Source of the DNA: DATGHS01 sp035307785
Lineage (GTDB): Bacteria > Planctomycetota > Planctomycetia > Gemmatales > Gemmataceae
Reading direction: 5' to 3'
DNA: 12,881 nt
Assembly: GCA_035307785.1 (NCBI GenBank)
Contig: DATGHS010000187.1
Location: 1-12,881 of the forward strand
The translations under genes were made by a program, and so were the position numbers. Positions 7,021 through 12,881 of this stretch are shown piece after piece (within the stretch, counting starts at the first letter, position 1; each line of letters starts with the position of its first letter). The notes below the pieces were generated by a model. The model was not told the origin of the DNA. It made no database searches and worked only from the letters and a program-made list of their open reading frames with translations.

Positions 7021-7110
7021 AGGAGTCAGGGACCAGGAGTCAGGAGTCAATAAACCGAACCCTGGCTTTGATTTCTGACTCCTGACTTCTGACCCCTGAC
7101 TCCTGGCCCC
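7021..7110. repeat. Heptamer-periodic inverted repeat, locus 2
   Basis: The left arm 7021-7049 is made of 7-nt units (AGGAGTC, AGGGACC, AGGAGTC, AGGAGTC) and pairs with 7076-7104 at 26 of 29 positions (one of the three exceptions is a G-U pair). The right side runs TTCTGAC, TCCTGAC, TTCTGAC, CCCTGAC, TCCTGGC from 7073 to 7107. The repeat ends immediately before the start codon of the FHA gene at 7112. It shares its unit type with the repeat at 5881-5969. Confidence 0.85.
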
Positions 7111-7111
7111 T

Positions 7112-8467
7112 ATGTTCGGCGCATCCTGGCTCATACTGCGGCAAGCGCGCGAGGCCATGCGTAACGGCCGGCTCGAGGAGGCCAATCGCCTGCTCAGCCA
7201 GCCGGCGGTGCGTGGCCACAAGCGCGCTTATGCGTTGCAACAGGAAGTAATTCGCGCTTTCCTGGATCGAGCCGAAAAGCACCTTCGTAACGAAGACTTA
7301 GTCCAGGCGTGGAACGACGTGCAGAAGGCCGAAGCCCTGGCGCCGAACGATCCGCTTGTGGGCAAATTTCGCACTCAGCTGCTGCGGCTCGGCCTGGCCG
7401 AAGTACAGTCGGCGCTAGAAGCGGGCCGGCCCGGCCGGGCGGGGGAAGCGATTGCCAGACTTCGCGATCGCGGCGTCCGGCCGGAGGAAGTACAGCCGTT
7501 TGATGACGTGGTCCGCAACTGGCTCCTGGCTCGCGAAGCGGCCGACGGCGGCGAATTCGTGGTCGCCTTGCAAACCGTGGATCGCATCAACAGATTGCTG
7601 CCTGGCGGCAACCCGGGGCTGACCGAATTCCGCGCCCAGCTCGAAGCCCGGCACCAGACATTTAACAAGCTCATTTCGGAATTGCACGATGCCCGAAAGC
7701 AGCGGCACTGGCGCGAAGCGGTGCACCTGGCCGACCAGGTCTTGGCCGTGGCCACGCAGAATGCCGACGTGCGCAAGATTCGGGCCGAAGCCTGGGGCAG
7801 CCTCGATCCGGAAAGCACGCTGCCCGGCCAGCGCTCGGTTCGCGAAGATACGCCCCCCGTTATGGAATCTACTGGTTCACCCAAGCGATTGTTGCTCTGG
7901 ATCGACGGCGTGGGTGGCTATTTGCTCTGCCTCTCCAATCGCATCACTCTGGGGCAGGCGACCGGCGAAGCGCCGGTGGATGTGCCGCTCTTTGCCGATG
8001 TTTCGCGCATGCACGCGACCTTGAGCCGCGATGCCGAAGGCTACCTGATCGAAGCCGCAAGGCCGGTGCTGGTCAACGGTAAGCCGCAAACCCGAGCGCT
8101 GCTTCAACCCGGCGACCGCGTGACGCTCGGCAACTCGTGCCAGTTTCTGTTCCAGCAGCCGGCGCCCATTTCGACCAGCGCAAAGTTGCAACTGGTGAGT
8201 GGGCACCGATTGCCATATGCGGTCGATGGCGTGCTCCTGATGGCCGATTCGCTCGTACTCGGAGCTGGGGCGCAAACGCATGTCACGCTGCCAGATCGGA
8301 AGGAAAATATCGTCCTGTTTCGCCATAAAGACGGAATCGGGATAAAATGTGACGGAGAATTCAGCATCGATGGGCAAAGGTGTAAAGATCGCGGAGTCCT
8401 GGGAATCCAGGCCACCGCCAGCGGCCCGGAATTTACGTTTGCAATCGAGCCGGCAGGAAGAATGTAA
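7112..8467 (+). CDS. Helical-repeat protein with two C-terminal FHA domains
   Basis: This is a 451-residue protein. ATG 7112 is the first possible start after an in-frame stop at 7097-7099; no clear ribosome site is present because the heptamer repeat fills the upstream DNA. Residues 5-230 are alpha-helical and TPR-like (EAMRNGRLEEANRLLSQPAV, VQAWNDVQKAEALAPNDPL, REAVHLADQVLAVATQNADV). Residues 258-348 form an FHA domain (NRITLG at 276-281, VSRMHATLSRD at 297-307, VLVNGKP at 319-325, PGDRVTLG at 333-340). A second, diverged FHA-like unit follows at about 360-446 (LVLGAGAQTHVTLPD, then FSIDGQR). FHA domains normally bind phosphothreonine, so the protein is a plausible partner or substrate of the kinase encoded next. 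The first FHA keeps S298, R299 and H301 but has Q282 where the canonical phosphate-contact Arg sits; the second lacks all these residues. No membrane segment is evident. Confidence 0.85.
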   Translation: MFGASWLILRQAREAMRNGRLEEANRLLSQPAVRGHKRAYALQQEVIRAFLDRAEKHLRNEDLVQAWNDVQKAEALAPNDPLVGKFRTQLLRLGLAEVQSALEAGRPGRAGEAIARLRDRGVRPEEVQPFDDVVRNWLLAREAADGGEFVVALQTVDRINRLLPGGNPGLTEFRAQLEARHQTFNKLISELHDARKQRHWREAVHLADQVLAVATQNADVRKIRAEAWGSLDPESTLPGQRSVREDTPPVMESTGSPKRLLLWIDGVGGYLLCLSNRITLGQATGEAPVDVPLFADVSRMHATLSRDAEGYLIEAARPVLVNGKPQTRALLQPGDRVTLGNSCQFLFQQPAPISTSAKLQLVSGHRLPYAVDGVLLMADSLVLGAGAQTHVTLPDRKENIVLFRHKDGIGIKCDGEFSIDGQRCKDRGVLGIQATASGPEFTFAIEPAGRM

Positions 8468-8470
8468 ACC

Positions 8471-8498
8471 GAAAGCCCAGGGACGGCAGTCCCTGTGC
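8471..8498. repeat. REP-like palindromic element, copy 1
   Basis: GCCCAGGGAC (8475-8484), loop GGCA, GTCCCTGTGC (8489-8498): an inverted repeat with one mismatch (8477 against 8496). With its GAAA lead-in it matches 12059-12086 at 26 of 28 positions. It lies 3 nt after the FHA gene stop codon. Confidence 0.85.
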
Positions 8499-8507
8499 AG
8501 TCGCCGT

Positions 8508-8513
8508 TATAAT
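8508..8513 (+). promoter_or_regulatory. Candidate -10 element (TATAAT) upstream of the kinase gene
   Basis: A perfect TATAAT lies 90 nt before the kinase ATG. No convincing -35 box is at the right distance; that position falls inside the REP-like element. If real it would let the kinase be transcribed apart from the FHA gene. Confidence 0.25.
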
Positions 8514-8603
8514 TCACCTAAAGATTTCGCCTTCTCTAGCGAATAACCATTGGAAACCTCAACTGGCGTGCTGATTCAGGACTCGAACTAACGGACGCAT
8601 GTC

Positions 8604-10187
8604 ATGAAATTCACCTACAGCACTGGTCAGAGACCACTGGACGGCTACACGATCAAACGCGGCATCGGCAAGGGCGGGTTCGGGGAAGTCTATTTCGCTC
8701 TGAGCGATGGCGGCAAAGAAGTGGCCCTGAAGCTGATCCGCGGTCAGACCGACGTGGAGCTGCGTGGCATTCGCCAGTGCTTGAACCTGAAACACCCGAA
8801 CCTGGTCAGCTTATATGACGTGAAGAACGACACTCATGGCGAACCATGGGTCGTGATGGAATACGTTTCCGGCGAATCGCTCAACTCAATCATGAACCGC
8901 CATCCGCGCGGCCTTCCGCAGGAACTCATTCGCCAGTGGTTCCCGTCGCTGTGCCGGGCGGTCGGTTATCTGCACGATCACGGCATCGTCCATCGCGACC
9001 TCAAGCCAGCCAATATCTTCCTCGAAGCCGGGTTGCTGAAAGTCGGCGACTATGGCCTCAGCAAGAGCATGAGTTCGAGCCATCGCTCGGCCCAGACGCA
9101 GAGCGTGGGCACGATCCATTACATGGCCCCGGAGATTTCCTCCGGCAACTACAACAAGTCGATCGACATCTATGCCTTGGGCGTGATCCTGTACGAGATG
9201 TTGTCCGGCGCGCCGCCGTTCGATGGCGAGTCGGCCCAGGAAATCATGATGAAGCACCTGATGTCGTTGCCCGATTTGACTAAGGTGCCGGCCGCATTCA
9301 AGCCGGTGCTTGCGAAAGCGCTGGCGAAAGACCCGAATCATCGTCACCAGACGGCGGCCGAGCTGGCCAAAGACGTGGAAGCGATGTTCGGCGAAGTGCC
9401 GGTGGCCACGCCGGTCAACACGCCGACTCCCACGGTGGTGCCTGCGCCTCGACCGCTGCTGAGACCGGTCGGGAAAGCGAAAGAGATTCCGGTTAGCCCC
9501 CGGCCGGCGGTACCGGTGGTTTCGCCCGTGACGGGTGAGACTATTCCGGTTGCGCTTCCGGCATTCACTCTACGAGACAAAGTGGCCGAGCTGTCCGGCT
9601 CGTTGGCGATGTCGGCCGTCTTCGCGGCCATTACGACGACGCTCCTGGCGGCCCTGCGCTTTACCGACAACTGGAACACCATCGGTACGCTGTTCTTCAT
9701 GACCCTGGCCGTGTGTTGGGCGGTGCTGATTCCATCGAAATTCTGGTCGGGCCGGAAGGGCGATGAATGGATGCGACGGATCGTCATGATTTTCGCCGGT
9801 GCGCTGGTAGGCTTGCTGGCGCTCTGGCTCGACGGCTGGTCGCCCCATCGCATTTCGTGGATGAGCATGTCGGCCCCGGCCGATTCAACCGCTCGTTCCA
9901 CGCTCGGTCTGAGCACCGGAGCGGCGTACATTAGCTACTTCGGCCTCGTGCTGGGCCTCCTGCGCTGGTGGAAGATTGCGGATCGCCGGCGGGATAGCTG
10001 GTTCAGCTTCTTTCCGGTACTGGCCACCGGCATCTTTGCCCTGGTGCTATTGTTCGTATACCCCGACCCGGAGCATCCCTACGGGGCCGCCGCCGTGGTG
10101 ATTGCGTCGATGATCGTGCAATGGGTGAGCCCCTGGCAAGCGCCGCCGCCGCCGTTGCCGAAGCGTCTGCGGGTGCGGCGCGCGTAA
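8604..10187 (+). CDS. Membrane-anchored Ser/Thr protein kinase (Hanks type)
   Basis: This is a 527-residue protein. Residues 15-265 are a complete bacterial eukaryotic-like kinase domain: glycine loop GKGGFGEV (22-29), ATP-binding K43 in VALKLI, probable alpha-C E52, HRDLKPAN (130-137), metal-binding D149 in DYGLSK (DYG rather than DFG), APE at 175-177 and the SIDIYALGVILYEMLSGAPPF segment. The activation segment (155-177) contains several Ser/Thr, including T165, S167 and T170, possible autophosphorylation sites. A Pro-rich linker (266-322) leads to a C-terminal block with about six hydrophobic segments (roughly 333-515). The kinase domain should face the cytoplasm. Most kinases of this type have a single membrane segment and an external sensor; here the multi-pass block would be the sensor or only an anchor. 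The start has only a weak ribosome site. Transcribed with the FHA protein, its probable partner. Confidence 0.93.
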   Translation: MKFTYSTGQRPLDGYTIKRGIGKGGFGEVYFALSDGGKEVALKLIRGQTDVELRGIRQCLNLKHPNLVSLYDVKNDTHGEPWVVMEYVSGESLNSIMNRHPRGLPQELIRQWFPSLCRAVGYLHDHGIVHRDLKPANIFLEAGLLKVGDYGLSKSMSSSHRSAQTQSVGTIHYMAPEISSGNYNKSIDIYALGVILYEMLSGAPPFDGESAQEIMMKHLMSLPDLTKVPAAFKPVLAKALAKDPNHRHQTAAELAKDVEAMFGEVPVATPVNTPTPTVVPAPRPLLRPVGKAKEIPVSPRPAVPVVSPVTGETIPVALPAFTLRDKVAELSGSLAMSAVFAAITTTLLAALRFTDNWNTIGTLFFMTLAVCWAVLIPSKFWSGRKGDEWMRRIVMIFAGALVGLLALWLDGWSPHRISWMSMSAPADSTARSTLGLSTGAAYISYFGLVLGLLRWWKIADRRRDSWFSFFPVLATGIFALVLLFVYPDPEHPYGAAAVVIASMIVQWVSPWQAPPPPLPKRLRVRRA

Positions 10188-10195
10188 TCGCCATC

Positions 10196-10269
10196 CCCTC
10201 CCCCTTGATGGGGGAGGGTTAGGGTGGGGGTGAGAGCCCCCACCCTAATTCTCCCCCACAAGGGGGGAG
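10196..10269. repeat. GC-rich triple-hairpin intergenic element
   Basis: Three adjacent hairpins: CCCTCCCCC/GGGGGAGGG (10196-10204/10210-10218), TTAGGGTGGGGG/CCCCCACCCTAA (10219-10230/10237-10248) and CTCCCCC/GGGGGAG (10251-10257/10263-10269). The left arm of the first can also pair with the right arm of the third, so a three-way junction is possible. The element fills the gap between the kinase and the next gene. Repeats of this CCCTAACCCTCTCCCC style are found between genes in many bacteria. Confidence 0.8.
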
Positions 10270-10299
10270 GGAAAAAGGGACAGAGAAGGAGAGTCCGTC

Positions 10300-10938
10300 A
10301 TGCGAGCTTCCATCATCGCGAGTTTGATCATCCTGGCGCTGCTAGGTCTAGGGCTGCGTGGGTGGGTCGATGAAGCTTCGCCGCCAAAGGCCGTGGCACA
10401 AGAGACGACCAACCGGGCGGAAAAGACGGGTCGCGTGGTCGCCCCGGTCGAAAAAGGAACCTTCATTTGGAAGGCAAGCGTGGCTGGCGGTTTTCATACC
10501 AAGATTGAAGACGCCAAAAAAGACGCACTGCTTGCTGCCAGCCGGAAATTCGCCGATTACCTCGAAGACAAGCATCCGGAAATTGCTTGGACGCCGTCGC
10601 CGGAATTCGTCGACAAATACCTGGTAAAAGGCTCCCATGAGGAAACCCGCACGCCGGAAACTGTGGCCGATTCGCCGTTGCTCTACCAAATTCGGCTCGA
10701 CGTGGAGTTAAACGCGGACAATCAGAAGGAAGTCGAAAAGGCTGCTCGGGAATACCACATCCAAACGCGCTTGTTCACCCTGTTCCGTTGGGTCGGTTCG
10801 CTGATTCTGCTCCTGGGCGGGATCGCCGGCTTTATCCGCGTGGATGATTGGAAAAAGGGCTATCTCACGCTGCCTTTACGGGCGATCGTGATCGTTCTCG
10901 TCGCAGCCGGCATCTTCTTGCTGTGGTGGCTTGTGTAA
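10300..10938 (+). CDS. Small membrane protein with an extracytoplasmic domain, unknown function
   Basis: This is a 212-residue protein with a good ribosome site (AAGGAGA about 8 nt before ATG 10300). An N-terminal hydrophobic stretch (about 4-20, SIIASLIILALLGLGL) is a signal anchor or signal peptide. The middle (about 50-155) is soluble: FHTKIEDAKKDALLAASRKFADYL, then Y-Q-I-R-L-D-V-E-L near 140, a layout that recalls LPP20-like envelope domains, where an A-x-x-A helix is followed by a beta strand. This resemblance is weak. Two hydrophobic segments end the protein (about 167-183, LILLLGGIAGFIRV, and 192-211, AIVIVLVAAGIFLLWWLV). The gene follows the kinase after a hairpin-filled gap of 112 nt and is probably part of the same group. 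A role in sensing at the envelope is only inferred from context. Confidence 0.8.
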   Translation: MRASIIASLIILALLGLGLRGWVDEASPPKAVAQETTNRAEKTGRVVAPVEKGTFIWKASVAGGFHTKIEDAKKDALLAASRKFADYLEDKHPEIAWTPSPEFVDKYLVKGSHEETRTPETVADSPLLYQIRLDVELNADNQKEVEKAAREYHIQTRLFTLFRWVGSLILLLGGIAGFIRVDDWKKGYLTLPLRAIVIVLVAAGIFLLWWLV

Positions 10939-10983
10939 CGACTTGGTTCTTCAACACTTCTCTGTAAACCTAATAAACAGCGT

Positions 10984-11008
10984 TGGGCGCGTCGGCTAAA
11001 GGCGCCCA
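10984..11008. repeat. Short inverted repeat TGGGCGC/GCGCCCA
   Basis: TGGGCGC at 10984-10990 and GCGCCCA at 11002-11008 form a 7-bp GC-rich stem with an 11-nt loop, about 45 nt after the small membrane protein gene. It has no T-run. Confidence 0.45.
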
Positions 11009-11029
11009 CGGATGAGCACGGAATACGTA

Positions 11030-11085
11030 ACGCGGATGAACACGGATCAGAACATTCTGAGTTTCTGATCCGTGTTCATCCGTGT
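11030..11085. repeat. 23-bp inverted repeat upstream of the sialidase-like gene
   Basis: Bases 11030-11052 pair with 11063-11085 over 23 positions, all Watson-Crick except one G-U at 11032/11083, around a 10-nt loop. The arm core GGATGAACACGGATCAG is a repeat type I know from planctomycete intergenic DNA; a related direct copy (CACGGATGAGCACGGA) lies just upstream at about 11007-11022. No T-run follows, so it is more likely a repeated element than a simple terminator. Confidence 0.85.
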
Positions 11086-11132
11086 TATGAAATCCGTGTA
11101 GCGCAGCACCGTGGGCAGATCCGGAGTGCCGC

Positions 11133-12056
11133 ATGTTCATCTTCGACAAGGCCGAGTTTCCATCGTGCCACGCTTCGACCCTCGTGGAAACGGAGCCAGG
11201 CAAATTCCTGGCGGCCTGGTTCGGCGGCAGAAGCGAAGGCAATCGCGATGTAAAAATCTGGTGGTCGCGGTTCGACGGCAAGGAATGGACCAGGCCCGAG
11301 ATCGCCGGTCAGGAGCCCGACACGCCGTGCTGGAACCCGGTGCTCTTCCTTAGCAAAAACAAAACGCTGTTCCTGTGGTACAAAGCCGGCCAGAATCCGA
11401 TGAGTTGGACGGCCTTCCTGCGCCGTTCCGCCGACGCGGGCCAAATCTGGAGCAAGCCCGAGCAGCTTCCCGCCGGCCTACTTGGTCCCATCCGGGCCAA
11501 GCCCTTGCAGCGCGCCGATGGCACAATCTTCGCCGGCACTTCTGTGGAAAGCTATCGGGCCTGGTGCGCCTGGGTGGAGCGCTCGAAAGACGACGGCAAG
11601 ACCTGGCAGCGCTTTGGCCCCATTGCCGTGCCAAATCATCCTTATGGCATTATTCAGCCTACGCTTTTTGAAACCAAGGATGGAATGATCGTGGCCTTGT
11701 GCCGCTCGCGCGGCCTCGGCGCCATTTGCCGGGCGGAATCGAAAGACGGCGGCGAGACGTGGTCGCCGGCCCGCGTAACCGATTTGCCAAACCCCGGCAG
11801 CGGCATCGACGTCGTAAAGTTAGCTAGCGGCGATTTGATTCTGATCTACAACCACAGTAAAATCGCCCGCACCCCGCTGAACCTGGCTCGCTCAACCGAT
11901 GATGGCCAGACCTGGAAGCCGTTCAAGACCCTGGAAGAGACGCTGGGCGAATTCTCGTACCCGGCCATCATCCAGGGCAGCGACGGCCTGCTGCACATGA
12001 CCTATACCTGGAACCGCACGCACATCAAGTACGTGACGGTGGATCCGAAATCTTAA
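11133..12056 (+). CDS. Sialidase-like BNR-repeat protein (Sialidase_2 family)
   Basis: This is a 307-residue protein. The ATG at 11133 has GGAG 6 nt upstream. Four Asp-box motifs (S-x-D-x-G-x-x-W) mark a six-bladed propeller: S99-W106, S151-W158, S203-W210 and S254-W261. The family skeleton is complete: PSCHASTLVET (10-20), LAAWFGGRSEG, the CWNPVLF strand, GPIRAKPL, IIQPTLF, NPGSGID (220-225), RTPLNLARS and SYPAIIQGSDG, ending in YTWNRTHIKYVTVDP. Family members are found in glycan-degradation loci of planctomycetes and often act on host or algal glycans; sialic acid as substrate is not proven. The gene has no signal peptide although relatives are usually exported, so the product is cytoplasmic or its leader has been lost. 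It is followed 47 nt later by an exported DUF1080 protein, with a REP-like palindrome between. Confidence 0.85.
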   Translation: MFIFDKAEFPSCHASTLVETEPGKFLAAWFGGRSEGNRDVKIWWSRFDGKEWTRPEIAGQEPDTPCWNPVLFLSKNKTLFLWYKAGQNPMSWTAFLRRSADAGQIWSKPEQLPAGLLGPIRAKPLQRADGTIFAGTSVESYRAWCAWVERSKDDGKTWQRFGPIAVPNHPYGIIQPTLFETKDGMIVALCRSRGLGAICRAESKDGGETWSPARVTDLPNPGSGIDVVKLASGDLILIYNHSKIARTPLNLARSTDDGQTWKPFKTLEETLGEFSYPAIIQGSDGLLHMTYTWNRTHIKYVTVDPKS

Positions 12057-12058
12057 TT

Positions 12059-12086
12059 GAAAGCCCAGGAACGGCAGTCCCTGGGC
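12059..12086. repeat. REP-like palindromic element, copy 2
   Basis: GCCCAGGAAC (12063-12072), loop GGCA, GTCCCTGGGC (12077-12086): an inverted repeat with one mismatch (12070 against 12079), at a different place from copy 1. It matches 8471-8498 at 26 of 28 positions. It begins 2 nt after the sialidase stop codon. Confidence 0.85.
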
Positions 12087-12103
12087 GCTCGAGGTAGATT
12101 CTC

Positions 12104-12832
12104 ATGCGCCGACTCGTTGGACTCGCCGCGCTGCTAATAATTACCGCTACCCTTCGCGCCGAAGACAAACCCTGGCTCGATCTCACCGCTAGCAAGGACT
12201 TCGTCGACTGGAAGGGCAAAGTCGCCGATTGGGCCTGGGCTGAGTCGGTCCAGATGGACGACAAGAACCCGAAGAAACTGACCGCGAAGCCGGGCAACGA
12301 CGTCCTCTGGAACGGCGAAAAAGGCCGGGCCAAGGACCTGGTCACCAAGCAATGGTTCGGCGACGTCGAAATTCATGTCGAATTCCTGATCCCGAAGGGC
12401 TCGAACTCCGGCGTGAAGTTTCATGCGGTGTATGAGATTCAAATCTTCGACAGCTACGGCAAGAACGAATTGACGGGCGAAGATTGTGGGGGCATTTATC
12501 CGCGGGCCGACGCCAAGCCGAAGTATCACCATTTGGACAAGGGCATCGCCCCGAAGGTCAACGCCTGCAAACCGCCCGGCGAATGGCAGACGCTCGACGC
12601 CATTTTCCTGTCGCCGCGCTTCGACAAGGACGGCAAAAAGACCTCAAACGCCAAGATCGTGAAGGCGGTGCTCAATGGCGAGGTTATTCACGAAAACCAG
12701 GAACTGCTCACCCCAACGGGCAACAACTGGGATAAGCCGGAAGTCGCCGCCGGCCCGCTGCTGCTCCAAGGCGACCACGGCCCGGTGGCGTTTCGCAATG
12801 TCCGCGTGCGCGAGTATGCGGCGGGGAAGTAG
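12104..12832 (+). CDS. Exported DUF1080-family protein (3-keto-disaccharide hydrolase)
   Basis: This is a 242-residue protein with an N-terminal signal peptide (MRRLVGLAALLIITATLRAED, cleavage near A19). The remainder matches the DUF1080 / 3-keto-disaccharide hydrolase beta-sandwich domain: WLDLTASKDFVDWKGK, NDVLWNGEKGRAKDLVTKQ, FGDVEIHVEFLIPKGSNSGV, YEIQIFDSYGKN, ECGG-like DCGGIYPRADAKP, PPGEWQTLDAIF, then FDKDGKK, VLNGEVIHEN, and GPLLLQGDHGPVAFRNVRVR at the end. By family it would act outside the cytoplasm on 3-keto sugars or as a glycan-binding lectin-like domain. GAGG about 10 nt upstream of the ATG is the ribosome site. It follows the sialidase-like gene on the same strand and probably shares its transcript. 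Confidence 0.92.
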   Translation: MRRLVGLAALLIITATLRAEDKPWLDLTASKDFVDWKGKVADWAWAESVQMDDKNPKKLTAKPGNDVLWNGEKGRAKDLVTKQWFGDVEIHVEFLIPKGSNSGVKFHAVYEIQIFDSYGKNELTGEDCGGIYPRADAKPKYHHLDKGIAPKVNACKPPGEWQTLDAIFLSPRFDKDGKKTSNAKIVKAVLNGEVIHENQELLTPTGNNWDKPEVAAGPLLLQGDHGPVAFRNVRVREYAAGK

Positions 12833-12835
12833 TAA

Positions 12836-12881
12836 ATGAGCAGCGATAGTTCGACGATCATTCCCCTGGATCAAGGTCACG
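12836..12881 (+). CDS. Possible start of a further gene, truncated by the window end
   Basis: An ATG 3 nt after the DUF1080 stop opens a frame that stays open to the window edge (15 residues: MSSDSSTIIPLDQGH). The purine-rich GGGGAAG upstream could be a ribosome site, and the close spacing fits translational coupling. Too short to name a family. Confidence 0.4.
   Translation, partial: MSSDSSTIIPLDQGH

Noticed and set aside
5881..7111. CRISPR array, considered because of regular short repeats
   Set aside because: Units are 7 nt with no spacers, arranged as inverted arms, and no cas genes are present.
11030..11085. Simple Rho-independent terminator
   Set aside because: No T-run follows the stem on either strand within reach.

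Overview
The window looks like chromosomal DNA from a planctomycete, most likely a Pirellulales-type bacterium. This rests on protein families rather than a marker gene. It carries a cysteine-rich exported protein built of YTV-like repeats, a ThuA-domain protein with a Tat signal, a DUF1080 (3-keto-disaccharide hydrolase) protein, a BNR sialidase-like protein and a membrane-anchored Ser/Thr kinase beside an FHA protein. The spaces between genes are full of palindromic repeats. Coding DNA is moderately GC-rich. I see no rRNA, tRNA, CRISPR array, transposase, integrase or phage gene.

Layout. 1-783 (+) is the 3' part of a GT4 glycosyltransferase. 819-1958 (-) is a secreted Cys-rich repeat protein whose terminator hairpin lies inside the 3' end of the glycosyltransferase gene. 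1959-2350 is a divergent regulatory gap. 2351-3274 (+) is the ThuA-like protein and 3397-4083 (-) a short-chain dehydrogenase; the two converge on a 36-bp perfect palindrome. 4269-5879 (+) is a multi-pass NCS2/AzgA-like permease, divergent from the dehydrogenase.

6114-10938 (+) is a four-gene signalling cluster: a membrane-anchored coiled-coil protein, a helical-repeat plus double-FHA protein, a Ser/Thr kinase with about six C-terminal membrane segments, and a small membrane protein with an extracytoplasmic domain. The kinase and FHA protein suggest phospho-signalling at the membrane. The two flanking proteins have no recognised function, and both FHA domains look altered at their phosphothreonine-contact positions. 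11133-12832 (+) holds a sialidase-like beta-propeller protein followed by an exported DUF1080 protein, a common planctomycete carbohydrate-degradation pairing. A possible further ORF starts at 12836 and runs off the end.

The most distinctive non-genic feature is repeat content. Most intergenic gaps hold a different hairpin: a 36-bp palindrome, heptamer-periodic inverted repeats (two loci), a 22-bp RNA-type stem with only G-U wobbles, a 28-nt REP-like element (two copies), a GC-rich triple hairpin and a 23-bp inverted repeat. The best candidates for something undescribed are the kinase/FHA cluster and the heptamer repeat family. No obvious novel defence or mobile system is visible.
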